Below are positions 1 to 11,287 of a stretch of 64,000 nucleotides of DNA, one piece after another. Source of the stretch: Romanomermis culicivorax (taxonomy: Eukaryota > Nematoda > Enoplea > Mermithida > Mermithidae); the NCBI GenBank assembly GCA_963922205.1, contig CAWUHX010000156.1, positions 124,001-188,000 on the forward strand. Direction: 5' to 3'. Position 1 is the stretch's first letter. Every line of letters begins with the position of its first letter. Under the pieces are notes generated by a model. It saw only the letters and a program-made list of their open reading frames with translations, was not told the DNA's origin and ran no database searches. The position numbers were made by a program, and so were the translations under genes.

Positions 1-411
1 TTGTAAATTCTAATGAAAAGCAATTTTTTCTCAATAAAGAATTATAACAATATTTCTCCACTCTCGAAAACTTGTACTGTAGAATTAGTTATTCGAAAAA
101 TGTTGAAACGCTATTCATGTGGGCTGAAAAAATTTTAATTCACTTGATGCGTGACTTTTCAGGAAGTAACAAAAATATGAAATGTAACTTGCTTTACAGT
201 TTCATTAACTTACGAACTAATAGTCTGTTGATGGATTAATTTTTAACTAATAGTGCAAGGTTCTACGCTATTATTAGGTACAGCTCAACATTTACTGTAA
301 CTTGACATTTCAACTCCAGAAACTGTGGTAAAAAAACCCGGATGGATTCTAGCTTAAGCCCAGAGGCCACACTAAAATTTTTGTTGGATTTTCGATAATT
401 TTTCAAAATAG
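1..411. other. upstream flank, probably intron of the SAM-domain gene
   Basis: AT-rich sequence with no coding signal I can support. It ends in a pyrimidine-rich stretch and an AG acceptor at 410-411, so it is best read as the intron before the first visible exon of the SAM-domain gene. Confidence 0.5.
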
Positions 412-709
412 CTCTCGTCAACCGAACATGAATCGGACGATAACCATTCCCAAGCATCGTCCCTAACCCTTTCCCCGCCGTCGGCCAGAGGCGAAGACGC
501 GTCGACAAACCCTGAGTCCGACAACCAGGGTCAAAATGCTGTAACTCTGGACCATGCCGTTAGCGGTTCCGTCGCCGCGTCGAGCGCTCGCGATTCGGGC
601 TATACGTCGTCGCGTAATTCACTAGAAAAAAGTGAATGCAGTAGCAGTAGCTATAGCAGCAATAGCGAGAAAGATGAAGAAAAGGCGATCAGTCACGCTA
701 GCGTTTCAG
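412..709 (+). CDS. penultimate exon of a SAM-domain gene (Ser-rich linker), 5' part outside the window
   Basis: The stretch is GC-richer than its surroundings and open for 99 codons with one base left over. It lies between an AG acceptor (410-411) and a CAG|GTAAAA donor (709/710). The translation is a low-complexity, Ser/Asp/Glu-rich linker containing motifs such as ARDSGYTSSRNS, a type of sequence common in phosphorylated scaffold regions. It ends in phase 1 (a lone G). The next exon, at 2328, starts with the two bases AT needed to complete a GAT codon, which ties the two exons together. The N-terminal part of the gene lies left of the window, so the full product is unknown. There is no start codon here and none is needed. 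Confidence 0.7.
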
Positions 710-2327
710 GTAAAAAAATTGAAGCTACAGTAATTATGAAACATTTAAGGGCTTTTAGTGTAATTGATTTTATTGTCTATGAGAAGATTCTAGAAAAATA
801 ATTTTGTAATTTTCAACGGGTATCTAAAATTTGAGATGGAAAAAATTCTCAAATTCATAAGAACAAAAATCTTTGGTATGTGTTGATATACAAAAAAGAC
901 TATAATATTCAGTACTGGATAGCGTCATATGTCTTTCAATTCTCATTTTCTCAGTTGATTTTTTATTGACCTGCTTCATTGTAGCGTTCTTCACATCCTA
1001 AATTTAGGGGAACTGTTTATGGTCGAATTTCTTTCAATTGTGAAACGTTATTCAAAATGCATTAACTTTGGTATTCAACGAAAGATATCTTCTTGATCTT
1101 GATCTGTTTGCAAATATAAAAGTCACGATCACCAGTCTTTCATTTCGATCAGCAAATTCACAAAAAATTTGAATATTTCTGTTCAGCACAATTTTCACAA
1201 TTGCATTTAATTTTTGTCAATATATCCCAACTTTTGATGGTCGGCTTTACGCCTTTTTCTTTTGAAAGAAACGTGTCGCATTTTCAAATATGTTGAATTT
1301 GAAAATTTGATTCAAATTCATGCTTTTTTGATCGTTTTATCTCATCAGTTTGATATAACGTTTGAATAATTTAAAATTTCTTCCAATTGTGTGCTACTTG
1401 CAGTGTTTGTAAGGATGCTATGTTTTGGCTTTATATCTTTAGTTCGACAGCCTGCTGCAAATTTTAATGACATGGCTACGGTAAACGAAATGGTTTGGTT
1501 ATTTGAAGTAACCTACTGTGTTTTCCTGTCAATTTGAGCATTATTATCTAAAAGTTAACTATTTAGACCCTGTTTGGCTGATAGTAAGGTTTTTGTTTTC
1601 ATGTATAATTTTCAGGGCAACTTCCCCTAAATTAATTACTCTTCTGAGATGAGTAAAGGAACATGCCCTAGAAAAAACAAAAATCAATCATTCTACTTCA
1701 GGCTCCTTCAATCTATTATTAGTGGATTCAGACCACAAATAAGGTTTTGACAGATGAAATCACAATAATTCGAAATATTATGCAGAGGAACCTTAGATGT
1801 CTCGTTGTTACTGTAATATAACAGTTCAAGTCGTGACGATTTTGTACACGTACATTTTATGAATTTTGATCCACAATGCCTATTTCAGTTCATCTATTTC
1901 CATAAAAAAATTTTGCATGTTAGTTGAAAAGAATTTATTTATTGAGTGTATCAAGTTTATGATGTAGAACACATCTTTTTGACACTGTTTCCTTAAGTGT
2001 TTTTCAAAGAATAAATTTACTGAGTTTACTGTTCTGGTAGACAATGTGCAAAAAATCATCAAATTGATTGTTTTTTACTCAATGTCATATTTTTAACATA
2101 GCCTCTAATGTATAAGGAAATATTTTGTGAACTGCTCTCCTGTATTGGGGATTTATTAATAAATTGACAGTTAGATCAATACTTTTTTTGATTACGTTGC
2201 TGAAAAGTAGATCATAAATTTGTATTATTTAAAATTGTGTATTGTGGAAAAGACAAGCCATCCTGTTTCTAATTTTTCCAGTCCTTCGCGGTGACCTGGT
2301 TTCATTTTTAGCATTCCAATTGTTTAG
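710..2327 (+). other. intron of the SAM-domain gene
   Basis: About 1.6 kb of AT-rich sequence between a GTAAAA donor and a TTGTTTAG acceptor. The phase is consistent on both sides. I saw no embedded gene. Confidence 0.6.
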
Positions 2328-2620
2328 ATGATGACATCATCGTGACGTCATTTTCATCAAAGTCTTCGTCATTGTGGGCCGAAAAGTCGGTCGATCGTTG
2401 GACGGTCGAAGAAGTGGGATTTTGGTTGGATTCGCTTTATTTGAGCGAATATAAACGGAATTTTCTACGTGCCGAAGTGGACGGCGCCCGATTATTGCAA
2501 TTTTGTCGGGCCGATTTCGCTAAAATGGGTTTAACTCGAATTGCTCATCGTTTAACAATCGAAAACGCTTTGAAATCGCGGAAGCGATTTTCGCCCGATG
2601 CCTCTAGTAGGCGTTTATGA
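2328..2620 (+). CDS. terminal exon encoding a C-terminal SAM domain
   Basis: After the phase-1 acceptor the frame reads through to a stop at 2618-2620. The first about 20 residues are Ser-rich. A complete sterile alpha motif follows, starting at W-T-V-E-E-V-G-F-W-L, continuing through L-S-E-Y-K-R-N-F, and ending in a G-L-T-R-I-A-H-R-L-T-I-E-N-A-L helix; the tail is short and basic. SAM domains are 5-helix protein-interaction modules. The pattern W..EEV..WL..L.L.EY...F is somewhat like the SAM of diacylglycerol kinase delta/eta, but I would not name the gene from the domain alone. An AATAAA signal lies about 200 bp downstream near 2816. No in-frame ATG opens this exon, consistent with its being internal to a longer protein. 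Confidence 0.8.
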
Positions 2621-3428
2621 AGAAGGCCAAATATATATTTTTTGATTTAATTAACTCCTGATCAGGTGATACAAAAATGAGAATGCTTCCATTGTATCGT
2701 AGAATCAAATTTTTAAGAATGAGCAGAATTTAGCAATCAAAGACTGTCATGCTTGTAAAAGATACTGTAGTCGACAGTGACATTTTTCTATTTTCGACAG
2801 AGTACAGAAAAACTGCAATAAACCTTCGCTTCATCGCTGTTTTTTGAGTTATGATGTTCGAAAATTTTTATGTTTGAGATCTCCTTGCTGTATTCTATTT
2901 TCTGAAATGCTTATTAAATGAAAAACTACATTAATACGTATTGACTAGAAAATGGTCAACAAAAAGTTTGGACTGTAAAACCTTCTATTCGAAAATTCCT
3001 ATAGCTTGGTTGAATTGGCCTTGCAAACTTTTAATTTCACGGAAAATTTCGCGGAAAATCACAAAATCTAAAATGGAACTTGCTTTTCAGTTTTATTTTT
3101 TCCATTTTTTGTTTTTCACTAGCAGTAAAAAGAACAGACTATAATTTACGTCGTTTAAATCTCTATTAAAATTTCTAAACCCTGAAAAGCAACGCAAAGA
3201 TGATAGAATTTGGTTTAACGCCTGCAAGATTAAAAATTGATCACCATTTTTATATGTCATCGCTGCAATAAACTGATGTACTTCTACTGCCGGTTTGCTG
3301 TCTTTCTGTACTAAATAGTATTTCATATTTTCAAAGTCAAACTAACCTCTTACGTTTTTTAACTTAAAGGTTGAGTAAACTTCGACTAATTTTTGTCATT
3401 TTTCAATTTACAAGCATTCTATAAGGAA
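2621..3428. other. 3' flank of the SAM gene, no gene seen
   Basis: Holds the probable polyadenylation signal (about 2816) and AT-rich spacer. Short open frames at 2941-3144 (+) and 3093-3326 (-) have no recognisable content. Confidence 0.5.
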
Positions 3429-3800
3429 TAGACTATAGTCCATTCACTTCGAAATGACAAATGCTGCGACGAAATAGAGGTTGGTTCAATTTTACGCTCA
3501 ATTTTTATAGATTTAATCAACTTCATACTGTAGAAAAAGTATATGTTTCCCCGTTTCAAAGAAAAAGCTAAAATCAAAGGAACAGCTTACCAATTTTTGG
3601 TTTAAATGGAACAGTTACCTACACCTATTTTCATTTGACCACGTTATTGAAAAATATTTCGCTCGATCTGTCTAGTTTGTCGCTGACAGACGAGGAAGTT
3701 ATCCGCATTGATTACGGTAATAAGTTACCTTTTTTCGGAATTAAACCTTCGACGATACGCGGTATTTGCGATTTCATAATGGATGGACTATATAGCATAT
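3429..3800. mobile_element. short MITE, family M1, copy a
   Basis: The left end TATAGTCCATTCACTTCGAA is matched, in reverse complement, by the right end near 3760-3795 (TATAGTCCATCCATTATGAA). About 370 bp lies between imperfect terminal inverted repeats. The same pattern recurs at 12229-12520, 28617-29015 and 29213-29604. The internal part has no coding capacity. Confidence 0.6.
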
Positions 3801-4340
3801 TCTTGTTGTCACTGGAAGACATCCATTTTTGCAAAAGGAAAGAAAAAATATAGAAGTCTAGCAAGTGGTAATGTAAAAAGTATAAATCATGGACATGTGT
3901 AAGAATTGCTAATGCTAAAAAGCAATGGTATACAATGAGAATAGTGAGAAATTGAATCAGGAATAAAGGAACCATCGTCAGATATTAATGACATGGTATT
4001 TACTACTTATATCCTATGCTTGCTTATATTTGTAGTTGTTAATCTCATTAATTCTTTATAAAGCTAATAAAGTTTTCGTTATTTGAAAACGTTTGAACGT
4101 TTTTCTCTTTCCTTCTTCTATTTTAGGGATTCGAGGTTTGTGTTAAAAGATTTTTTTACTGTTGCTGATACTCCTCAACTTTTATTCCCACCGTGGGGAC
4201 ACACAACCATTTTCCGTAGACAACACTCATTTCCAATCCAAATTGTCTCTTTTCCAAACTAGTAATGGTACCCAAGTTGAGATTAAAGGATTTCGTGGAA
4301 AAGTTACTCACTACACGGTTACCCTGAAATCCGCTTCATA
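3801..4340. repeat. segmental duplication D1, first copy (matches 13562-14080)
   Basis: Long collinear similarity to 13562-14080, for example GACATGGTA followed by TAGTTGTTAATCT here against GACATGGTACTAACT and GTAGCAGTTAATCT there. Shared downstream blocks include GATACTCCTCAA and CATTC.TTTACAATCCAAAT. This copy lacks the hAT element inserted in the other copy, so it serves as the empty site. Confidence 0.7.
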
Positions 4341-5742
4341 AATATGCTCCAATTTTGCACCCGCTAGACAGCTGTAGCAACCAAAATTCATAACTTATTA
4401 TTGACGAATATTCTTATGAATTTTTGTGATACCTTTCATATCTAATCGAATTTCTATAATGAATACTATTAAATTCAGGATATGCTTCCAATTCCTCCTC
4501 CTGAAATAGTAAAAATTTGCATTTTAGGGGCAGAGGATAATGTTTTATGAATATTTTTTTCCAGTGCTTGATTTTCATATGTGAATGCTACTTGAGTCTC
4601 CCTCCCTTGACACTGACATGCATTAGATGACAGACAACAAGCAATTTTTGAGATCTTTCCTTTATTTGAGCATTGACATTTACCAATACTTCCTGATATC
4701 TATTGACTAACTGAACATGTTTTAACTATAGCCATTCTTTTTCCATCTGTCAAAAATAGACTACTGTAACGTTGAGGTGGGGGGTTGTGAGGATGAGATG
4801 CAGCCTCAAGAGTGAGGGCTAGTGAATGCAACAGGAGTCGCAGGCAACGGGGTACTGTAGGTAGGAAACGCTACTCATTACCTCCACCGTGTACGCCACA
4901 GAGCCTGACTGCCCGCAGATAATGAGAGAGAGACGTCAGCAATCCTGGTCCTGGAAAGGGCCTTGTGGAGAGCTGGAACCTTAGTCCTAATGGGAAATCC
5001 CTGGAGAGAGAAACCCGATAGAAGACTATAGGGGTAAATCGACACTGGAGTAGAAAAGAGAAGGAGTTGGGACCCAAACCCAATGTTGTAGCTCAGGGAG
5101 AAAACTTACCGAAACAATATTCCAATTAATTATTTATTAATATATAAAAATGATGTTGACGTAAAGGCGTTTCGAGTTGATCCAGGCTCCGTAGTATCGA
5201 AATACGAGTTTGGTGGAACAAACTCGGTATTTATGCTAGCGGGAGTAGGAGTGTCAGTAGCTCCTGAGTACGGTAGGAGGCGGTGAGTACAGTAATCGTC
5301 GACGCTTCTTGCACGAGAAGAAGGTCGAGGCGGAGGCCAAAAATAGTTGGCGCTGGCCTTTCTTAGGCAAGAAGAAGCCAGCACGCGTGCATTCCTGTAG
5401 AGACGCAGGAAAGGATATCTGGAAGGATGCCGACTTTGTTTGCTAAAGTCGTTTGTCAAGTACAGAAATAATCACAAAAAGACGCGAACATGAAAGCATG
5501 CAAATACAATAATAAATGAGCATACTGTACGAGATTAAAGGTATACTGTAATATCACATGAACGGCTGTCCGTGACATTACCAAGCATTTGAATTTGAGG
5601 TGAACTCACTGATGGAATATTTATTTCAATATTCCTCCAAACAGGTGGTGTTCCTGATCTTAGTATAAATCTTTCCTGGTATTCTCAATTGGGACATGAA
5701 AAAATTTCATAAATTTTATCAGATAGGGGCTCAGCGTATATT
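4341..5742. other. unassigned; GC-richer block at about 4780-5460
   Basis: 4341-4780 is ordinary AT-rich spacer. From about 4780 to 5460 the base composition rises, and the block carries a 109-codon minus-strand open frame (5459 to 5130). It could be a solo LTR or other retroelement piece, but I found no matching second copy, no clear TG...CA ends and no domain. 5461-5742 shows nothing. Confidence 0.35.
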
Positions 5743-6881
5743 TTATAGAAAAGACATGCTGAGGAGTGGAAAAAGACAACTGAAACCTGCACATCCACAA
5801 GAGTCAATGAAATATGTATACCACGGATATTTATTAATTTCATCAGCTAATTCAGGTATGATTTTGTTTGCTTGACTTGTACATGTATCGCCTGAACATG
5901 ATTCCATGGTAGGACATCTCCTATAGTTTGTTTTTCTCGATATGCTTTTACACCCTAAAATTGGAAACCAAGTATTTTCTTTTTCAGGACCTTTTGTTAA
6001 ACCATGAGTCACACATGGCTGGAAATTTGTGGGCATACTCAATCAGCCTCTAACAAGTTTTGTAACAAGAAATCTTTTTGCCAAAGCTTTCTGTAAACGA
6101 TTTTGACAGAGGTATTGATTTTCTTCATTATTCAATTTTGAAATTTTATAAAAAACAAACTGTAGAAGATTTAACGTGCATCTTTACTAATCATGTAAAA
6201 CAGTCACTATGCATACTGCAATGCAGTCTTATTTGATCTACTGATATAGCCAAAACACCTTTTGAGTTATTATTAAAATCCTTTATCAGAAAACTACTGT
6301 TCTGCCCTTGAGGAACTAATGCTATTCTTGTTGTTTGTATGATTGTACAGTAAAATTTACTACCATTCAAGTCATTACGTACTGATTTTTGTGATTTCAA
6401 AGTTGTTTCTTTACTACAGCAGCATGGGCATAGACAGATGCAAACCCAAATTATAGTAAACAAGGAGCTTTCTTCATGATGTCTATAACGTAATGCTCTC
6501 CTCGTTCTTTGGCTCATAAATGTATGTCTCATACATTTATGCCTCATACAAAATCTAATTTATCTTAATTATGAGTTTCAGAATATAAATAATGAATTTA
6601 TCGATATGAAATAATATTTTCACTGAAAAATGCAATGCTGCCAAAAACATCAAGCAAGTCAGTATCAAGTATTCTGTAGGGCTACATTGAGAATTGCGTC
6701 GGAGTTCTAGAATGATTGATCCACGAAATCGTTGTGCTTCACATGTTTGCCTAGTCAGTCTTTTGCACAAATCCACTAATCCAGATTTTCGAGACTGCAC
6801 CAAAAGTTGTATTGCTGAGCATTTTTCATTTTTTCGAATAAACATACAATTAGAGCTGACCTCTGTCAGATTTTTGCACAA
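5743..6881 (-). pseudogene. phlebovirus-like (class II fusion) Env/Gc remnant of a retroelement
   Basis: Three consecutive minus-strand open segments, broken by stops or frame changes, read in the order expected for the Gc-type Env found in some Ty3 and BEL elements. The first (6881-6555) is Cys-rich and ends in a hydrophobic stretch. The second (6547-6191) has a short Cys-rich hydrophobic part and then an F-Y-C-T...L-V-P-Q-G-Q...G...C segment. The third (6042-5743) has the pattern R-R-C-P-T-M-E-S-C-S-G-D-T-C, then I-P-E-L, then S-C-G-C-A-G-F-S-C-L-F, matching the Cys-rich fusion-domain layout of phlebovirus-type glycoproteins. I recognise this by pattern only. No intact protein can be made. 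No LTRs or pol were found next to it, although short frames at 6955-7187 may be more of the same element. Confidence 0.55.
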
Positions 6882-8160
6882 TTTTATCGTAATACATTTT
6901 TCGCCCTATTAGTAATGCAGCCACTAGCCCAAAAACGGCACCTGCACATTTTCCCTAATATCCTCTTTCTATTAATCGCAACCTTTGTTGGTATATTACT
7001 TTGATTGCGTGAACATATTTTGATATTTTTGTATTCTGATTTTGTATTCCTTTATTTGATACGCAATTTTCACTATTTGATTCTGTTGGGCCCACTGCTC
7101 CATTCCTTGATCGTTTTGCCTTTTGTTTTTTTTTTGTATTCTGGTTTTCAAGAATGAACTGGTTGTGCATTTTTTGAAAAAGTGCAAAACTGCATTAGTA
7201 TTTATGTTTCTAGAATCACTCTTTTCTTTTAAGCGTTCTATTAAAATTATATCTATAATTTTTTTTCATAAAAGATTTTGAAGAGCTTTTCCCTTCATTT
7301 CACATCGTTTGTGTGATTCTATTGAGAACCCTTGATATAAGTGTTTCACTGATATTCTCAGGGATTAACTACTGTGTATATACGCTCTATTGTAGAACCT
7401 TTTGTCACATGTTGTGTGATTTTCACATATTTCAATATTTTACAGCCTTGTACTGCTGCTAATTTTTGATTGCTCAGTTCTAATAGACCCAGTTAATTTT
7501 GCAAGTGATAGTGTTCTTCCTTGTAGATGGTGGCAGCATAAATTTGAATATTTCAGTGTGTCATCTGTTCCATAGACCTACGGTCCCAAACTTATCACTT
7601 CGAACTTTGGCAAGTGAATTTTCTAGTCCGTATACTTGCACACATTTAATTGTGATACACTGTGTCCACTGAACATAGTCAAAGTTGAACTCAAGTCAAA
7701 TTTTAATATTTAAAGGTATTTTGATAAATGTTATACACAATTTGTATTATTTTCTGGTTAAGTCATATCTACTACCATTTTCTTAATCATTTTCATCGTT
7801 ATTTTCATTCGTTTTATTATTTCATTAATCTGTACAATATTTATCGTAGCTTTATTTACTTCCCAATTTCTACTATTTTCTTGTGAGAATTCACGGCAAG
7901 TATGGTCCATTCATTCAGTTTTCATTCATTGCAAAAATTATACACTAAGCTACCGATTTTTATCGTTTTCAATTAATCAGCATTTTTGTAAAAAAACGGA
8001 GTATGAAATGCTTTCAGCTCAAATTCCATTCGAACGATGCATACATCGATAAGTCTTATCAACATACTGTAGGGTTCAAACTTATGTTTACATAAGGATT
8101 TCTAACCTGACCAGTGCCACAGTAGTAATCCTGGCCTATACAGGAAGAACGCCTACATGC
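6882..8160. other. unassigned AT-rich sequence
   Basis: No gene seen. Part of 6882-7500 could be eroded upstream sequence of the Env remnant on the minus strand. From about 7990 it belongs to segmental duplication A. Confidence 0.4.
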
Positions 8161-9480
8161 AGCCCTGAGTTACACAAAGGATTAAGCCAAACTACTGACA
8201 CACAGCAAGACACAAAGTAAGACCCATTGGCATAACATTACAACAAACATAATAATTGGCGTGTAAACAAAAAGCACTACTCTTTTTGACAACTTTTCAA
8301 AATCTTTACACTTTTTCGACAATTTTCTTAACCATTTTCAACAAATTTTTGAAATTTTTAACAATGTTTGACAATTTCCAACAACTTTTTACAATTTTCA
8401 ACAACTTACAACAACTTTTTACAATCTTTGAGAGTTTTAGTAGCTTTACAATCATACTTTAAATGAAATTTATCAGGGAAATCAAGTTGATAAACAAAAA
8501 TATAATTAATGTCAAAAATTATGAAAGGTCAACGGTGAGCATGGAGAAAATGAAGAAAACTTTTATTTCCGGTTGTCGAAATATTGTCTAAAAGTTTTTA
8601 AAAATTGTAAAAAGTTGTTGAAACTTGTCAAAAAATTGTTGAAAAAGTTTAGAGTTGTTGAAAAAGTGTAAAGTTTATTTTGGTTTAAACACCCATTATA
8701 TAACTGTTGTAATGTTACGCCAACGAGTCTTTTTAGTATCTCACCCTAGATCTCGGCTTAATCCCTTACAGTAACAAACCGCGCAACCCTCACACGTTAT
8801 AACATAGCCTAGTATTCATGACGTGATTCTCAAGAATTAATTTTTCCTTTCGGTATGAACTTTTGTTCAAACATAATTTAACACTAATTCAGCGTCAATA
8901 GTATTTAATTGGGGTCATATGATTTGATAGAATAATGTTCAGAATTGGAATGGTTTAAAATTCAGGAGTGCTGATTAGGCAGAGAAAGGAAGTAGAAACT
9001 TTAAAATTTAATTTTACGAGAGAATAAAAATGTTAGTGGAACTTGTTTCATCAAGAATCTTTAACATGTGCCTCTTTTATATGTTTTGTAGCATCCTAAA
9101 ATCGACAATGAGTTTACCGAAAAAATTCCGTCGTATGTAAACAAATCGTATGAAGCTGCCCACTTTTTCTAACAATTTCAAGAATTTTTGAAGAACAGCC
9201 TATATAAATTTGCATAATTGTGTTTGAATTATTCTTTCAATCATAAATCCCATAAGATTGGAAAGATTGTAATGTTTACTTTCTCAATTTTCTGCTCTCT
9301 CCATAATTTGTCCAAAACCATTAAAACCAAGCTCTGTCTACAGTAAGCCAGATTCAAAAATTTACATGAAAAACACTTGTCACGCGTGCAATTGCTAATA
9401 ATTGCAGTCGATTGAGAAATTAAAATATTTTCATTTATTGTGCATTTTGTTGCTACAATAAACTTCGACATTCGGAAAAA
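7990..9480. repeat. segmental duplication A, upstream part (matches 18410-19260 and 24660-24920)
   Basis: Collinear similarity to 18410-19260: both have AATTCCATTC, then GATGCATA.ATCGATAA, and further on AATTGGGGTCA.ATGATTT. Past 9280 it matches the 24.7 kb region, for example CTTTCTCAATTTTCTGCTCT and CTAAGCTCTGTCTACAG-type blocks. A foldback element (8161-8792) is inserted in this copy. Confidence 0.65.
8161..8792. mobile_element. foldback-like element F4, arms of reiterated TTTTTACAACAAC-type units
   Basis: The left arm (about 8256-8460) is a run of near-repeats of the form CAACAACTTTTTACAATTTT. The right arm (about 8580-8680) is the inverse complement with TTGTAAAAAGTTGTTGAAA units. Outside the arms, matching termini face each other: AAAGGATTAAGCC and TTGGCATAACATTACAAC on the left, and their complements near 8710-8775 on the right. 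Total length is about 630 bp, with no credible coding capacity. Confidence 0.6.
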
Positions 9481-9492
9481 ATTTCAATAATC

Positions 9493-9738
9493 ATGAACAA
9501 CTTGAACAACATCGTCATATTTTCCGTCGCGGCTATGATCAACATTTTATCGAACGTCAACCAATCGGTTTTTGCTGCTTTTTTAAACGATAAGAAAAAA
9601 TTCAAAGGATACCCCTCATTGAGGGGTGCACGGGCCAGGAACGCCAATCAAAATCGTGGCGAAAGACGGGAAGAGAGATTGCATAAATACCTGATCGAAT
9701 TGAGGAACGACGTCCAATTGTACGGCAGGACGAGGTGA
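9493..9738 (+). CDS. small secreted peptide precursor, 81 aa (copy 1)
   Basis: Intact ATG frame. The N-terminus is a probable signal peptide (residues 1-28: polar start, hydrophobic core I-V-I-F-S-V-A-A-M-I, cleavage likely after S-V-F-A). The mature part is about 53 residues without cysteines: a conserved F-L-N-D-K start, a basic Arg/Asn-rich middle, and an amphipathic C-terminus L-H-K-Y-L-I-E-L-R-N-D-V-Q-L-Y-G-R-T-R. The final G-R-T-R could be an amidation/processing signal of a peptide hormone, which is inference. The paralogue at 24924 shares the signal peptide and the C-terminal L-R-N-D-V-Q-L-x-G-R-T-R while the middle differs. Conservation of both ends in two copies argues that it is expressed. 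I do not recognise the family. Confidence 0.6.
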   Translation: MNNLNNIVIFSVAAMINILSNVNQSVFAAFLNDKKKFKGYPSLRGARARNANQNRGERREERLHKYLIELRNDVQLYGRTR

Positions 9739-9798
9739 GGGAGAGTGTGAAGCTGATTGAAAAATAATGAGCAAGTAGAACTTTATGTCGGATATTCT

Positions 9799-9920
9799 GT
9801 AGTATTAGTAGTAGTATTAGTAGTATTAGTAGTATTAGTAGTATTAGTAGTATTAGTAGTATTAGTAGTATAGTGTAGTATTAGTATTAGTAGTATAGTG
9901 TAGTATTAGTATGTAGTAAC
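9799..9920. repeat. (AGTATT)n microsatellite
   Basis: Reiterated AGTATTAGT/AGTAGT units over about 120 bp, immediately downstream of the peptide gene and absent after its paralogue. Confidence 0.9.
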
Positions 9921-10176
9921 AGAGTAGTTATAGTCTGTTTTTTATAAAATGCTTTCAAATAGAAAAGTGACACAAATCAGTACTGTCGTCAAAATCGTTT
10001 ACATAGAGCTCCCACCGTCAAATTTTTCACTCGAAAAATCGTCAAAGGTGAGGTCAGTTTGCTGACAAATTTCCAGTCCTATATGATATATTGTTTATTA
10101 GAAAATCGTGAAAATCTGAAATACTACTTGCTTTCCACTTTCATTATTTAGAAGCATTTCAGGAAAAACAGGCTAT

Positions 10177-11287
10177 AGTTATATGGGCCTGTACAGGGGG
10201 TACACAAAAGATACAAAAATATACATCAAAGTTTGCCACCTTAATTGTGTGGGACGATACAGGGGGCGTAGAAAGTATAGCCGACAATCCGAATTCGTAT
10301 AACGTGCAGGGCACTACAGAGGGTGTAGAAATTGTAGTCGGCAATGTAATATGATCCGAATTTTGTTTTGGGCTAGAATGGAGAATGTAAAAATTCAAAA
10401 GCTTCAGCGTATAAAATTCGAATTCTATGTGGAAAGTACACCTGAAGCTTCAACCGGTAAAATTCTATCTCAATGTTCCTCGACTGACTCAGATGTTAAA
10501 ATTGATGACGCAATGTCTCCCAAAAAATTTTAAAAAAAACGCCTGAAGGTCATAGAATCCAACGATCTAACGGTTTTACTCATTTTTTTTACAAAATTTT
10601 TGCAAATAATTTTGTTTGAAACACAATTTTTATGTATTCGGGACACTTTTCTGATGATTGCCTATCCTTAAGCGTAAGCATTTTTAAAACAAAACATATG
10701 GAAAATCGTGTCCCGAAACAGTGAAAAACGTGACCCCGAAAACAATGCTTAAGCACAAGGAATCATCACAAAATGTGTCCTGAATACGTAAAAAAACAAA
10801 AAAAAGAATTTTGTGAAAATTTTTTAAAAAATGAGTAAAACCGTTAGATCATTAGATTCTATGTACCTCAGGCGTTTTTTTTAATTTTGGTAGACATTGC
10901 ATCATCAATTTTAACGTCCAAGTTTGTCAAGGAACATTGAAGTCGAATTTTATCCATTAAAGCATGGGGCATACATGGAAGTCAAATTTTACTGGTTGAA
11001 GTTTCGGTCATACTTTCTACATGGAAATCAAATTTTACACGTTGAAGTTACGGGCGTACTTTCTACACCTTTGGTATCACACCGCATGCTCAATGAAATT
11101 TGGATCATATTACATCATCGACTACTTTCCACACCCCTGTATCGCCCCATACATTGTGCGAACTCGGATCATTGGCTATACTTTCCACACCCCCTGTGTC
11201 ACCCCACACAGTCAAGGCGGCAAACTTTGATGTATATGTTTTGTAGTGGGGTATCTTTTGTGAACCTCCTATGTGGGCCTGTATAAC
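10177..11287. mobile_element. near-palindromic foldback element F5
   Basis: The left terminus GTTATATGGGCCTGTACAGG is mirrored by ATGTGGGCCTGTATAAC ending at 11287. Inner blocks are also mirrored, for example TAACGGTTTTACTCATTTTT (about 10570) against AAAAATGAGTAAAACCGTTA (about 10830), and CCGAATTTTG against GAAATTTGGATC. The two arms are therefore several hundred bp each, close to a full palindrome. Imperfect repeats containing CATACTTTCTACATGG lie in the right arm. A detached terminus occurs at about 11660-11705. The open frames inside are by-products of the repeats. Confidence 0.65.

Noticed and set aside
9493-9738. Neuropeptide Y/F family assignment for the peptide
   Set aside because: Y-L-I-E-L and terminal Y-G-R are suggestive, but the R-x-R-(F/Y)-amide end is missing and copy 2 has Ser instead of Tyr.
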